A DNA stretch of 64,000 nucleotides. It comes from Carettochelys insculpta (Eukaryota; Chordata; Testudines; Carettochelyidae). Both the position numbers and the translations under genes were made by a program. The stretch's first letter is position 1; every line of letters begins with the position of its first letter. The notes under the pieces were generated by a model. That model had not been told where the DNA came from. It worked only from the letters and a program-made list of their open reading frames with translations, and searched no databases. Positions 58,401 through 62,201 of the stretch are shown one piece after another. The DNA is taken from contig NC_134147.1 of the NCBI RefSeq assembly GCF_033958435.1, positions 48,602,001 through 48,666,000 on the forward strand. Direction: 5' to 3'.

Positions 58401-60650
58401 TAGAGGTGGACAAAATGACATACATAGCACTTCTGTCCTGAATTAAGATGGTAAGTATGTACCTACATTTTGCAAAAGCCAAAGAAAGGATAACAATAGT
58501 GCACTAAACCAGAAAGTCACAGGACTGAAGAGAAAGATACAATATCTGCCCATCTCCTGTCTTTAGATTTATACCAGTCATACAGAGACTATAGCCAACG
58601 TTTCCCATGGCAAAAGCCCAGAATACTGCAGCATTTCTACTTGTTCAGAGATATCAGTTTTGTAATCTTAAAATTTAAGTAAGCTCATTTTCAACCACAT
58701 AAGTTTGATGCTTTCTTTGGTCTCTTCATTGTTCTGTACAAAGAAAGCAGTTGATTTTAAATACAATATAATCCATCAATTAGCATTATACTTGGGTATC
58801 AAGGGAAAGAAATCTTACCTGCAAACTACTATTCAGCAAATCAAAGTCACTGTATCTTCTCACAATCTGCAAAACAAAGGCAATACTGAAGCAACACACT
58901 GGCTTTTATCTTGTGGTAACTAAACTACTTGAGGGAAACAAACCCTCCTTGGAATTTTGGTTACACTAAGCTTCTAAAGCTTAGTGTAAAGCTTTATAAA
59001 TTCTAAAGCTGAATAAATTCAAGACTGCTGGGTTTATACCGCAGGCTAGGGGTATGCCAGCAAGTGGCGAGAGAGGAGTAACTGGCTGTGGTGTCAAACC
59101 TTGCAAGAAGCAGAGATTCCCAGGCCAGAAGGTTACACTGTAATCTAGTCTGTCTTCCTGCATAACACAGGACACACAACTTCCCCTTCCCCACTCATGC
59201 CCCCAAAACAGTCAGAGCAGAGCTGCTAGAAAATCACCCAATCTCTATTTAACAAAAAAATCTGTCAATGATAGAGAATGCAACACAATGCTTGGTAAAT
59301 TATTTCAGTGATCACTCACTGTTAAAACACACACCTTATTTCCAGTCTGAATTTGTCTAGCTTGAACATCCATGAATACAGCTAACTGTAATATTATATT
59401 TTAGCAGTTTCACTAGAGATGTAGACACCTTCCCATTTTCCCATCTGAGAGGCAAAACTGCTTCAAGAGCACAGATTCAAAACTTAACTTGACCTTCCCC
59501 TAAACATCTCTATCAGGCAGCAGTGGAGTCTCACCAGTTCTACACAGGCTATTACTTATTTTTATTACCACACAGCCAAGAAAAGACCGTAGTATGTACC
59601 ACTGCTTGCTGGGAAGCAGGTTCTGGAAGACTAATCAATCCTTCTAATTTAAATTTTAAAGCATTACCATGTATAAATACTTGCACTTGAACCCACTGCA
59701 GAGATTATTCTTTTTTGACCTAGAACATCCACAATGGCAGAAGACAAGGCCTTTTGTAACAACCACAGCCCCATGGATCTTCTAAGATTAAGAGGTCAGA
59801 CAAAACATTCCTCAAACAATCACAACTTTGAGAATTTTTGGCTAAATATGGAAATAGAAAGTTTAGTCAAGGAAAAAAGAAGCACACAACAACTTGCTTC
59901 CAAAACTAAAGCAAACAGTGTAAAGCATCCTCCATGATTCTATCTACTGAAGATAAATGACTAAAGAAATTGGAAAGCATGTTAGAAAAAAGCATGTAAG
60001 AGATCAACGAGAGGACTTTAGTTTCTGTGGCAATCCTGCCCCTGGACGTAGAACAACAGAACTGACTCACCAAACTTTACTCATGGAACCTGCCCACTGC
60101 TGTTGACAAAAGTAGTCCCACAGACAACTGGTAACAGTGCGCATAAAATAGACCCTAGGTGTTGTATCTTAGGTCATATAAGAAAGCAGGTCACATGCAC
60201 TCATTATCTGGGAGACCTGAATATAGAAATAAAGCCTTCATGCATGGTAATATAGATATTAGAAACAGTTTGTGACGAAACACATTCAAGGTAGAATTAG
60301 ACTACCCAGGATGAACCCTAGTCTTTTCCTAGGTACTGGGGAGGTGGAGACAGAAATGGGTGTGCCCTCACTTTGACCCCACTCCCCAACCTGCTCAGTG
60401 CTTCTGCCAAAGAGCCGAGGAAGCCCCTAAGTATCGACCCTGATCCCCAACAGGAAAGACAGATGGTAAAGGGAGCTGCCAGTGGAAGAGATGGGGAATA
60501 ACTCCCACTTACCCTGGCCAAGAGACCTACAAATCTGTAACCCTCCTCTGCATAGGAAGGCCTTTTGTTTAAGCAAACAAAAATTTAAAAAGCGATTACC
60601 TGCCAATTGTTTTCCAGGGAAATCCCTCTCTGCACACGAATTATGTATTC
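4259..60650 (-). CDS. PXK: PXK (MONaKA), PX-domain pseudokinase, 17 exons, start lies beyond the window
   Basis: Spliced gene on the minus strand. Exons in transcript order: 60650-60600, 58866-58819, 54214-54028, 44996-44919, 44520-44447, 43393-43319, 41099-40995, 40796-40695, 37915-37754, 30040-29923, 29315-29237, 27031-26983, 26019-25942, 20429-20343, 19713-19644, 18565-18503, 4458-4259. They sum to 1626 bases (541 codons plus stop) with matching phases and GT/AG borders throughout. Order of domains: PX domain (first three exons and part of the fourth, with the RRY phosphoinositide-binding motif), protein-kinase-like domain, lysine/arginine-rich linker, proline run, and a WH2-like actin-binding motif near the C-terminus. 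The catalytic loop reads YGHLHSAN and the DFG position reads DLE, so it is a pseudokinase. In mammals PXK binds Na,K-ATPase beta subunits and promotes ligand-induced EGFR internalisation. About 34 N-terminal residues and the promoter are upstream of 64000. The frame is undamaged, so the gene is probably functional. Confidence 0.96.
5456..5878. mobile_element. Harbinger-like MITE with long imperfect inverted repeats
   Basis: Starts GGCGGTGTCTATACTAC and ends TGTAGATGCAGCC, which are inverted versions of the terminus shared with the elements at 43754, 12262 and 30997. Flanking trinucleotides are TTA on the left and TTC on the right, compatible with the TTA/TAA target duplication of PIF/Harbinger transposons. 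It encodes nothing and is diverged. Confidence 0.65.
5933..6219. mobile_element. Tigger/mariner-like MITE with TA duplication
   Basis: Left end CAGTAAACCCTCAAGATATG and right end ATAACTCAAGGGTTTACTA are inverted copies of each other. TA lies on both sides (5931-5932 and 6220-6221), the target duplication of Tc1/mariner-type elements. Non-coding, about 290 bp. Confidence 0.75.
7089..7246 (+). repeat. Terminal repeat of DIRS-like element, low-coordinate copy
   Basis: Aligns, after reverse complementing, to 10675-10818, sharing blocks such as GGAGATTCT, GTGCTA-CTGGTGCAC and GGAACTCCTC with small gaps. Such inverted terminal repeats replace direct LTRs in DIRS elements. Confidence 0.65.
7319..7361 (-). 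repeat. Possible internal complementary region of DIRS-like element
   Basis: Inverted copy of 7055-7098 with only a few mismatches; both include GTTACTCACC and CAGTAATGATGGTTCTTCAA in one orientation. In DIRS elements a region inside one end is complementary to the outer ends and templates circle formation. Confidence 0.45.
7591..9015 (-). mobile_element. CR1 LINE, 5'-truncated, nested in the DIRS-like element
   Basis: The minus strand carries the reverse transcriptase half of CR1 followed by its 3' UTR, whose end is GAACATAAGAATGGCCATAC when read on plus. The 5' part with the endonuclease is absent, as is usual for target-primed insertions. The host element resumes on both sides. Confidence 0.92.
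7777..8973 (-). pseudogene. CR1 reverse transcriptase, C-terminal 398 codons, open frame
   Basis: An uninterrupted 398-codon frame of CR1 ORF2. It runs from the [18 protein letters not shown] block through [35 protein letters not shown], the active-site box FVDDTKLF, and the CR1 tail [21 protein letters not shown]1 normally has FADD at the active site; here alanine is replaced by valine, the aspartates being kept. CR1 ORF2 makes the endonuclease/reverse transcriptase used for target-primed reverse transcription. With the endonuclease half missing and no promoter, this copy cannot move itself. The open frame over 1.2 kb indicates a fairly young insertion compared with the surrounding DIRS-like sequence. 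Confidence 0.9.
9236..10011 (-). pseudogene. Tyrosine recombinase remnant of DIRS-like element
   Basis: Three overlapping minus-strand frames read in order like a DIRS-type tyrosine recombinase. 10011-9781 holds [18 protein letters not shown], resembling the N-terminal SAM-like core-binding part. 9823-9635 holds [20 protein letters not shown], resembling the second helix pair. 9529-9236 holds [21 protein letters not shown], where the arginine of SARR corresponds to the first catalytic arginine of the family. The frames differ, so at least two frameshifts exist. The remaining catalytic residues (H-x-x-R and Y) would lie further down, near the CR1 insertion, and I could not place them. Recognition is from motif memory, not from alignment. 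Confidence 0.6.
10675..10818 (-). repeat. Terminal repeat of DIRS-like element, high-coordinate copy
   Basis: Inverted partner of 7089-7246. Downstream in element orientation (10500-10296, minus) is an open stretch that could be gag remnant, but no zinc knuckle was found. Confidence 0.6.
12262..12486. mobile_element. Harbinger-like MITE
   Basis: Left end GGGCAGGTTTACACCAC and right end GCAATGTAGACATACCC are inverted relatives. TTA (12259-12261) precedes and TCA follows, near-matching a TTA target duplication. Interior is non-coding. Confidence 0.6.
13818..14500 (-). mobile_element. CR1 LINE 3' fragment, antisense
   Basis: Plus-strand text such as GTGATCATGTTATCCCTTAA, AGATTGAGCTCCCGGAGTCT and CTCCCATTTATCAATGTCCT is the complement of the well-conserved CR1 3' coding part and 3' UTR of turtles, birds and crocodilians. 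No long frame remains, so it is old. Confidence 0.75.
16495..16595. repeat. Old amniote interspersed repeat (CATTGATTTCAGGCGGCTTT type)
   Basis: Contains TCATTGATTTCAGGCGGCTT followed by TGGATCAGGCC, a pattern I recognise as a frequent ancient repeat in reptile and bird genomes. Related text is seen near 18610 and 57700. Family name not known to me with certainty. Confidence 0.45.
18503..18565 (-). CDS. PXK: PXK exon, serine/proline-rich linker
   Basis: 63 bases between TTTAG and GTAAGT encoding [20 protein letters not shown], matching the serine/proline linker that precedes the poly-proline run in mammals. It is entered in phase 1 and left in phase 1. Confidence 0.93.
18610..18720. repeat. 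Old amniote interspersed repeat fragment
   Basis: CACTGAAGTCAGTGGCAAAA and CCCATTGACTTGAATGGATG are typical of an abundant old reptile/bird repeat whose hallmark is paired GACTTCAATGGG-like words. The same type occurs near 16495 and 57700. Confidence 0.4.
19385..19517. mobile_element. Short hAT-like non-autonomous element
   Basis: Left end CAGCAATTCTCAAACTGTGA and right end TTAGAGAACCACTGG are inverted relatives of a widespread vertebrate motif (CAGTGGTTCTCAAACTG). About 130 bp, non-coding. No clear 8-bp target duplication was seen, so the class is tentative. Confidence 0.45.
19644..19713 (-). CDS. PXK: PXK exon, acidic/basic linker
   Basis: 70 bases after CCTAAAG encoding [20 protein letters not shown] and the following NNS plus one base, then GTAACT. 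Human PXK has KSKRSALENSEEHSAKYSNS here, so the exon is conserved in length with moderate substitution, as expected for a linker. Confidence 0.93.
20343..20429 (-). CDS. PXK: PXK exon, highly conserved basic segment
   Basis: 87 bases encoding [19 protein letters not shown] followed by [10 protein letters not shown]. It is nearly identical to mammals and is rich in lysine and arginine; it follows the kinase-like domain. Donor GTAGAT at 20342. A GA dinucleotide repeat lies just upstream at 20437-20458. Confidence 0.95.
21425..24260 (-). pseudogene. LINE endonuclease/reverse transcriptase, multiply broken
   Basis: 24258-23887 holds endonuclease text ([20 protein letters not shown] and [10 protein letters not shown], the latter a variant of the GDFN box). 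23886-23647 holds [17 protein letters not shown] and DCDTDLSLI, typical of the endonuclease end (HQLD and D-S/H motifs). 23637-22779 is the linker and N-terminal fingers ending in [16 protein letters not shown]. 22688-22455 holds [26 protein letters not shown] active-site box is readable near 22190-22215. 21820-21425 holds [20 protein letters not shown] and GRPKLRFKD, typical of the C-terminal tail. At least five frame changes or stops separate these parts, so the copy is dead. Confidence 0.8.
24755..24825. repeat. Short tandem repeat, 30-bp unit, about 2.4 copies
   Basis: The words GGAGCAAGTGCATTGCC recur at a 30-base spacing (around 24768 and 24798), with the unit running through GGGCTAGTGTTTGGAGCAAG. 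Confidence 0.7.
25365..25560. repeat. C-rich low-complexity tract
   Basis: Cytosine-dominated sequence with C runs up to seven or more. It gives long spurious frames rich in proline (plus) and glycine (minus). No gene is inferred. Confidence 0.8.
25942..26019 (-). CDS. PXK: PXK exon, end of kinase-like domain
   Basis: 78 bases, 26 codons, encoding [20 protein letters not shown] and TEEQKL between TGCCAG and GTAACT. Matches the amphipathic helix after the kinase-like C-lobe in mammalian PXK ([20 protein letters not shown]). Confidence 0.95.
26020..26982 (-). other. PXK: PXK intron (1.0 kb)
   Basis: No recognised repeat or extra exon. Bounded by GTAAAA and TGCCAG. Confidence 0.8.
26983..27031 (-). 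CDS. PXK: PXK short exon, kinase-like C-lobe
   Basis: 49 bases completing a proline codon and encoding [16 protein letters not shown], then donor GTAAAA. The human counterpart is [16 protein letters not shown]. The exon is short but its phase fits both neighbours. Confidence 0.94.
27032..29236 (-). other. PXK: PXK intron (2.2 kb)
   Basis: A diverged foldback-family fragment occurs around 27140-27300 (GGTGCCATAGGACTTGTTTG). A T-rich run lies at 28650-28695. The remainder shows nothing recognisable. Confidence 0.8.
29237..29315 (-). CDS. PXK: PXK exon, kinase-like C-lobe
   Basis: 79 bases encoding [19 protein letters not shown] and VFKLLQM plus two bases, after a pyrimidine tract ending AAAAG and before GTAAGT. 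Human has VAVLESTLSCEACKNGMPT at this place. Confidence 0.95.
29820..29918. repeat. Diverged foldback-family remnant beside a PXK splice donor
   Basis: TGTGGCACATGATTGCTCGG and AGACACAGACAAACACAGCTACCCCTCAT resemble the ends of the foldback family seen at 61545 and 62711. The remnant ends within a few bases of the donor at 29922. Confidence 0.5.
29923..30040 (-). CDS. PXK: PXK exon, kinase-like subdomains VIII-IX
   Basis: 118 bases encoding [20 protein letters not shown] and [19 protein letters not shown] plus one base. The [12 protein letters not shown] stretch corresponds to the kinase DVWSFG helix. Acceptor TTTCCAG; donor GTCAGT, slightly weaker than most here but the only choice that keeps phase with the 29315 exon. 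Confidence 0.95.
30105..30240 (+). mobile_element. MIR (CORE-SINE) fragment
   Basis: TGGTTAGCGCACAGGACTGG is a tRNA-like head with a GGGTTCAATTCCCAC B-box, followed by GTGTGAGACCCAGGGCAAAT and CACTTGGTTTCTTTGTGCCT, the core and tail words of MIR. It is antisense to PXK and lies only 65 bases above the 3' splice site. Confidence 0.8.
31284..31720. repeat. Tandem repeat, unit about 170-185 bp, 2.5 copies, inside the Harbinger-like element
   Basis: The words CCCTGAAAATAATGCAGG, CCCTGAAAAATAATACGCAG and CCCTGAAAATAATACAGGTG begin near 31281, 31452 and 31637. Each is followed by AGAAGAAAGA, and after the first two by AACATGGGTGCAACAACTG-like text (GCCCACATGGGTGCAACAAC first). Copies are diverged. 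Confidence 0.8.
32230..35097 (+). mobile_element. CR1 LINE, near full-length ORF2, plus strand
   Basis: Runs from the region before the endonuclease through reverse transcriptase to the CR1 3' end (TATGATTGTTCTATGATTCT at about 35077-35096). Its direction is opposite to PXK. It lies wholly inside the Harbinger-like element. The 5' border is approximate. Confidence 0.9.
32330..35004 (+). pseudogene. CR1 ORF2 (endonuclease plus reverse transcriptase), broken
   Basis: Segments in order: [20 protein letters not shown] and [20 protein letters not shown] (endonuclease, from 32334); [10 protein letters not shown] (about 32660, another frame); [20 protein letters not shown] (33670-33740, RT fingers); [20 protein letters not shown] (33928 onward); [20 protein letters not shown] (about 34150-34210), and the tail [20 protein letters not shown] ending at 35004. 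Several stops and frameshifts separate them. The active-site box reads FADG where CR1 has FADD, losing one catalytic aspartate, and SGVPQG reads SGVLQG. The copy is therefore inactive. Confidence 0.9.
36345..36799. mobile_element. Tigger-like element with TA duplication and internal repeats
   Basis: Left end CAGTAAACTCTTGTTTAACC and right end ATCAAAGAGTTTAATG are inverted relatives. TA flanks both sides (36343-36344 and 36800-36801). Inside, CCCTCCATG...GAGTGCAGCCAGCAG occurs twice (36543-36571 and 36661-36692), and GGGCTGGGGTTTG-like words also repeat. Non-coding. Confidence 0.75.
36864..37030 (-). mobile_element. Turtle tRNA-derived SINE with CR1-like tail
   Basis: Reading the minus strand, ATAGCTCAGTGGTTTGAGCA is a tRNA head with A-box and GAGTTCAATCC is the B-box region. 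The tail GACTGGACTAGATGACCTCC continues to GGTCCCTTCTAGTTCTA, the CR1-like 3' end shared with the partner LINE. This architecture is that of the cryptodiran-turtle Cry/PolIII SINE and is the strongest single clue to the organism. Confidence 0.85.
37754..37915 (-). CDS. PXK: PXK exon carrying the degenerate catalytic loop
   Basis: 162 bases, 54 codons, after TTCAG and before GTAAGT. It encodes [40 protein letters not shown] and [14 protein letters not shown]. The HRD-x4-N catalytic loop of active kinases is replaced by GHLHSAN, and DFG by DLE, as in mammalian PXK. Sequence is almost unchanged from human, pointing to strong constraint on the pseudokinase fold. Confidence 0.97.
38073..38753. mobile_element. 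hAT-like non-autonomous element with 8-bp target duplication
   Basis: Left end CAGGGGTGGGTAATAATTG and right end GGGCCAAATTTTGCTTTGCCCTG share the common hAT terminal pattern (CAGGGGTGGGCAAA inverted). Flanking octamers TTCTAACT and TTCTAGCC agree at six of eight positions, consistent with a hAT 8-bp duplication. Interior is G-rich with no transposase; long frames in it are spurious. Confidence 0.7.
38894..39000. mobile_element. Second hAT-like terminus
   Basis: CAGGGATGAGCAAACTTTTT followed by GGGCCCTCCGCCCC resembles the left end of the same hAT group. The opposite end was not found, so it is partial or my extent is wrong. Confidence 0.4.
40391..40596. mobile_element. Half copy of the palindromic Harbinger-like MITE
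   Basis: Matches the right half of the element at 43754-44147, from the centre of the palindrome (AGATAGGAAGAAGGGGATTT) to the end GGGCTAGTGTAAACATAGCC. The left arm is missing. Confidence 0.75.
40695..40796 (-). CDS. PXK: PXK exon, kinase-like N-lobe to C-lobe
   Basis: 102 bases, 34 codons: [20 protein letters not shown] and [14 protein letters not shown] between TTCAAAG and GTAATC. Only two residues differ from human by my reading. The preceding intron (40797-40994) is just 198 bases. Confidence 0.96.
40797..40994 (-). other. PXK: Short PXK intron (198 bp)
   Basis: Bounded by GTACTG and TTCAAAG. No repeat is present. Confidence 0.9.
40995..41099 (-). CDS. PXK: PXK exon, kinase-like N-lobe
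   Basis: 105 bases, 35 codons: [20 protein letters not shown] and [15 protein letters not shown], after TTTGACAG and before GTACTG. Corresponds to N-lobe strands beta4-beta5 and the hinge ([12 protein letters not shown]). Confidence 0.96.
41387..41594. mobile_element. Second half copy of the palindromic Harbinger-like MITE
   Basis: From AATAGGAATAAGGGTATTTC to GCCAAGTATAGACATGGC it follows the right half of the element at 43754-44147. As with 40391-40596, it starts at the palindrome centre and lacks the left arm. Confidence 0.7.
42110..42760 (+). mobile_element. Possible solitary LTR of an endogenous retroelement
   Basis: A TATA-like GTATATAACC at about 42491 is followed 160 bases later by AATAAA at 42651-42656 and a T-rich/GT-rich stretch (GATCTGTGGTCTTTGCAG), the layout of U3-R-U5. 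No primer-binding site or coding frame adjoins it. The borders and the class are uncertain. Confidence 0.4.
43319..43393 (-). CDS. PXK: PXK exon, between PX and kinase-like core
   Basis: 75 bases, 25 codons: [20 protein letters not shown] and LPSFS, after TTTGTAG and before GTGAGT. Human reads [20 protein letters not shown]; the last two residues differ (FS for CL). Confidence 0.95.
43600..44180. mobile_element. Foldback-family element split by a palindromic MITE
   Basis: Left part 43600-43753 has GAGGTAGCCCTGTTAGTCTG, GGTAGCACTTTAAAGACTAA and TGATGAGCTTTCGTGG; its right arm resumes at 44148 with TTAGTCTTTAAAGTGCTACA. The arms are inverted repeats once the MITE at 43754-44147 is removed. Confidence 0.8.
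43754..44147. mobile_element. Palindromic Harbinger-like MITE (394 bp)
   Basis: Almost the whole element is one inverted repeat: GGCCGTGTCTACACTAGCCC on the left mirrors GGGGCTAGTGTAGACATAGCC on the right, and the symmetry continues to the centre near 43944. TTC lies before and TTA after, fitting a TTA target duplication with one change. It has no coding capacity. Confidence 0.85.
44447..44520 (-). CDS. PXK: PXK exon, start of kinase-like domain
   Basis: 74 bases completing a glycine codon, then [20 protein letters not shown] and MLSW, before GTATGC. Mammals have [20 protein letters not shown]. An apparent internal GTAAGA at the serine codon is not used, since the frame continues into conserved sequence. 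Confidence 0.95.
44521..44918 (-). other. PXK: PXK intron (398 bp)
   Basis: Ends GTTCTTAATAG before the 44520 exon. No repeat is recognised. Confidence 0.88.
44919..44996 (-). CDS. PXK: PXK exon, after the PX domain
   Basis: 78 bases encoding (E)[20 protein letters not shown] and PLKDI plus one base, after CATTGCAG and before GTAAGA. One residue differs from the human stretch [20 protein letters not shown]. Confidence 0.96.
45421..45600. mobile_element. Foldback-family element
   Basis: Arms TAGCACCTTAAAGCCTAACC (left) and GGTTAGGCTTTAAGGTGCTA (right) are inverted copies around AGCTTTCATGGGTAAGATCT. The tail ACTAACACAGGTAACCCTCT is the outer end seen in this family. Confidence 0.8.
46178..46598 (+). 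repeat. 5' LTR of the Gmr1-like element
   Basis: Begins TGTGACAGAGTG and ends CCCCATCACA, thus TG...CA. It contains AATAAA at 46511-46516 as a likely polyadenylation signal. Its match at 51543-51961 begins TGTGATGGAGTG. Confidence 0.95.
46600..46617 (+). other. Primer-binding site, tRNA-Leu type
   Basis: TGGTGTCAGAAGTGGGAT two bases after the LTR is complementary to the 3' end of vertebrate tRNA-Leu (CAA isoacceptor), including CCA. It would prime minus-strand DNA synthesis. Confidence 0.75.
46758..48121 (+). pseudogene. gag of the Gmr1-like element, with SCAN-like capsid and zinc knuckle; broken
   Basis: The structural protein gene of the retrotransposon. ATG at 46758 opens frame 3 ([20 protein letters not shown]). 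Frame 2 (46979-47242) then carries a highly charged Glu/Arg coiled-coil-like stretch. Frame 1 (47203 onward) carries the capsid: [20 protein letters not shown], a retroviral-like major homology part, then [20 protein letters not shown] and the SCAN-like core. An in-frame TGA at 47668-47670 interrupts the core, and TAG at 47860-47862 follows. A CCHC zinc knuckle ([14 protein letters not shown]) lies at 47977-48018 in frame 1. So there are two frame changes and two internal stops. Frame assignments assume single-base indels. Confidence 0.85.
48056..51505 (+). pseudogene. pol of the Gmr1-like element: protease, integrase, RT, RNase H; one stop
   Basis: Single reading frame (frame 2) except for TAG at 49376-49378. 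Protease: [10 protein letters not shown] with the catalytic Asp at 48281. Integrase: zinc-binding [12 protein letters not shown] and CLSCDPCQ (48940-49070), first catalytic Asp in AIDIVGPF, second in LTDQGSNF, the Glu in LVERFNGTL (about 49445), just after the stop; a GPF module with VNMMKPYW follows near 49860-49970. Reverse transcriptase: [30 protein letters not shown] and the active site YMDD (about 50675). RNase [24 protein letters not shown] and [10 protein letters not shown] (51115-51350), ending at 51505. Gag and pol overlap in different frames (1 and 2). No chromodomain was noticed. Apart from the single stop, pol looks well kept. Confidence 0.93.
51529..51542 (+). other. Polypurine tract
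   Basis: GAAGGGGGGAGAGA immediately before the 3' LTR, the usual primer for plus-strand DNA synthesis. Confidence 0.85.
51543..51961 (+). repeat. 3' LTR of the Gmr1-like element
   Basis: Direct copy of 46178-46598, including AATAAA at 51874-51879 and the terminal CCCATCACA. The host foldback element continues at 51962. Confidence 0.95.
52165..52272 (+). mobile_element. Half foldback-family element
   Basis: GACTCATGCATCTGAAGAAG, TTTGCCCACGAAAGCTTATG and TATAAAGGTGCCATAGGACT are the right arm of the family seen at 61545. No left arm adjoins. Confidence 0.75.
52935..53100. repeat. Old L2/MIR-type fragment
   Basis: CCCATTTTACAGATAGGAAA followed by CTTTCCCAAGACCACTCACC resembles the widespread L2/MIR3-type repeat. 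No coding content. Confidence 0.5.
53376..53510 (+). mobile_element. MIR-like SINE fragment
   Basis: GTGTCAGGACTCCATCATTT, then GTGTGCCCTTGAACAAATCA and CCCCATTACAG, follow the MIR core and tail pattern. Diverged. Confidence 0.5.
54028..54214 (-). CDS. PXK: PXK exon, main part of the PX domain
   Basis: 187 bases, 62 codons plus one, after TTTTTAAG and before GTAAGT. It encodes [40 protein letters not shown] and [20 protein letters not shown]. The LPLPPKK stretch is the PX-domain proline loop and the helical part follows. PX domains bind phosphoinositides, which sends the protein to endosomes. Confidence 0.96.
54325..54600. mobile_element. Tigger-like fragment, one end
   Basis: GTAAAGTCTTCCCCCGCCTTATGAGGG followed by GGGCGAATTCTCGTAGGTCG resembles one end of Tigger-group elements, whose ends carry such CpG-rich inverted words. 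The other end is not seen. Confidence 0.4.
54795..54900 (+). mobile_element. Half foldback-family element
   Basis: ATCTGAAGAAGTGGGTCTGT, CCCATGAAAGCTCATCACCT and TTAGTCTTTAAATTGCTACT form one arm of the family closest to the element at 43600. No second arm adjoins. Confidence 0.7.
56322..56408. repeat. Tandem duplication, 44-bp unit, two copies
   Basis: AAATCACAAGAGGGACCGGG begins at 56323 and AAATCACAAGAGGGACTGGG at 56367, followed in each by ATCATATTTACTTAACTCCA. Copies are nearly identical, so the duplication is recent. Confidence 0.9.
57690..57790. repeat. Old amniote interspersed repeat fragment
   Basis: AACTCCCAGTTAGGTCAATG and GAGTGGGAGTTTCTCCAGAT have the look of the repeat type seen at 16495 and 18610. 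Strongly diverged. Confidence 0.35.
58819..58866 (-). CDS. PXK: PXK exon, PX-domain RRY motif
   Basis: 48 bases, 16 codons: [16 protein letters not shown] between TTTTGCAG and GTAAGA. RRYSDF is the classical PX-domain motif whose arginine contacts the 3-phosphate of PtdIns3P. Confidence 0.97.
58867..60599 (-). other. PXK: PXK intron (1.7 kb)
   Basis: No repeat or exon recognised. Near 58966-58992 an inverted pair (CTAAGCTTCTAAAGCTTAG) forms a short hairpin. Confidence 0.75.
60600..60650 (-). CDS. PXK: PXK exon, PX-domain beta strands (first exon in window)
   Basis: 51 bases, 17 codons: [17 protein letters not shown] between TTTCTAG and GTAATC. Human has [17 protein letters not shown]. The acceptor shows that coding sequence upstream exists; it was not found up to 64000. 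Confidence 0.95.
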
Positions 60651-61009
60651 CTAGAAACAAAAGGGAAAACAAATAAGAAAGAACAAAATTGTTAGAAACA
60701 GGAAGCAGTGACTCACAAAGAAATGTGAATGCAGAGTCAGCCTTCTCTTTGTAATGGCCTTTCATTAGATCACAGTGAAGTCTGGAAACATTCAGAAATG
60801 GTGAAAATTCTGATCTAGATTTTGAACCTCTGAGCTAGGAAGTTCTCTGATCTGGGGTGTTGTTCAGACCCATCTCTAGAACACATTTAGGGCAACCAGC
60901 TTTCTAACTGCAGAAAACCAAATCTCTTTGTCCTCATCCATTCTCCAAGGCCTTGGCCCTGCTCACTCCACCCTCTCTCCCAGCCACCACTTGCTCATTT
61001 TCACTGGGC

Positions 61010-61250
61010 TGAGAAAGGGTTGGGGTGTGGGAGGGGGCGAGGACTCCGGCTGGGGGTGCAGACTCTTAGTTGGGGCTGGGGATGAGGAGTTTGAGGTGCA
61101 GGAGGAAGTGAGGGCTGGGGCCAAGAGATCTGGAGTGTGGGAGTGGGCTGGCATGGGAGAGGGTGCAAACTCTGGGATGGTGTTCCAGTGCAGGAGGGGG
61201 TTCCAAGTTGGGTCAGGGGCTGAAGGGTGGAAGGGGCTTTGGCATACAGG
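61010..61250. repeat. G-rich degenerate repeat, probably transposon interior
   Basis: Irregular iterations of GGGGTGTGGGAGGGG- and CTGGGGTTG-like words, like the interior of the hAT-like element at 38073. Ends are not identified. Confidence 0.4.
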
Positions 61251-61446
61251 CTCTAGGCAGTTCTGTAAGGTGAGGTTCATAGCCAACCTGACCCCAGGCC
61301 TCAGAAGCTGCTCTGCCTGCCATGAACCCCAGATCCATGCTTCAACCAGCACACGGAGGACAAAAGTTTTTTCTATTCTCTAAAACAGGGGGAAGGAGGG
61401 AGGGTGGGTGCGCGCAAGGAGTTCCCTGCTAGTCTCTCTCACATAG

Positions 61447-62201
61447 GGCTTGTCTACACTGTTTTTTTCCCCCCTTAAAAAAAATAAAGGCCCCAAGGCG
61501 TTCACACAGCCCAGAAGGATAATTTGAGATGACGGTTTTTCTCTCAATACCAGAGAGGTAGCCGTGTTAGTCTGTAGCTGCGAGAACAACAAGTAGTCTT
61601 GTGGCACCTTATAGACTAAACAGATATTTTGGAGCATAAGCCCTCATGGGCAAAGACCCGCTTCATCAGATGCATGAGTGGGGGGGGGGGGTTTCAGAGG
61701 GGTATTTAAAGAGTGGGGTCCCAGTAAGAGGGAGGGCCAGAGCTGACAAGGTCTATTCAGCAAGGTGGGCCTCATCAGCTCTGGCCCTCCCTCTTACTGG
61801 GACCCCACTCTTTAAATACCCCTCTGAAACCCCCCCACCCACTCTTGCATCTGATGAAGCGGGTCTTTGCCCACAAAAGCTTAAGCTCCAAAATATCTGT
61901 TAGTCTATAAGGTGCCACAAGACTTCTCGTTGTCCCTCTAAATAGTTACTGAAGTTCTGTGAATCACTTTTGCCAACTCCCTGCCCTGCCAACTCCCCAC
62001 CCTTCAAGGCCGGAAAGGAATAGATAGCACTGCTATTATCAGCTCATGTGAAGGCTCCTTTTGCAATGCTGTGGCTGTGAACTGTGACTGTGAATGAGAA
62101 TGAACTGTTTCACAACGCCATGGCTGTGTGAATACAACTTTCCAACATTACTTATTTTGGCATTAGAATGTGGAAATAAACCTGCAGTGTAGACATAACC
62201 A
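61447..62201. mobile_element. Possible Harbinger-like MITE enclosing a foldback element
   Basis: GGCTTGTCTACACTG at 61447 and CTGCAGTGTAGACATAACC ending near 62201 are inverted relatives of the MITE termini seen elsewhere. A clean TTA duplication was not found, so the pairing is tentative. Confidence 0.5.
61545..61937. mobile_element. Foldback-family element with long palindromic arms
   Basis: Outer end AGAGGTAGCCGTGTTAGTCT, then arms from AGTCTTGTGGCACCTTATAG to GGGCCAGAGCTGA (to 61746). The mirror image runs from about 61775 to 61930. The spacer is under 30 bases. A run of 13 G lies at 61680 opposite a C run in the other arm. Confidence 0.88.

Larger units (their letters stand above)
54215..58818 (-). 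other. PXK: PXK intron (4.6 kb)
   Basis: Contains a Tigger-like fragment at 54325, a half foldback at 54795, a tandem duplication at 56322 and an old repeat at 57690. 54910-56310, 56420-57680 and 57790-58810 show nothing firm; 55900-55990 has LTR-like spacing of TATAAG and AATAAA but no borders. Confidence 0.8.
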
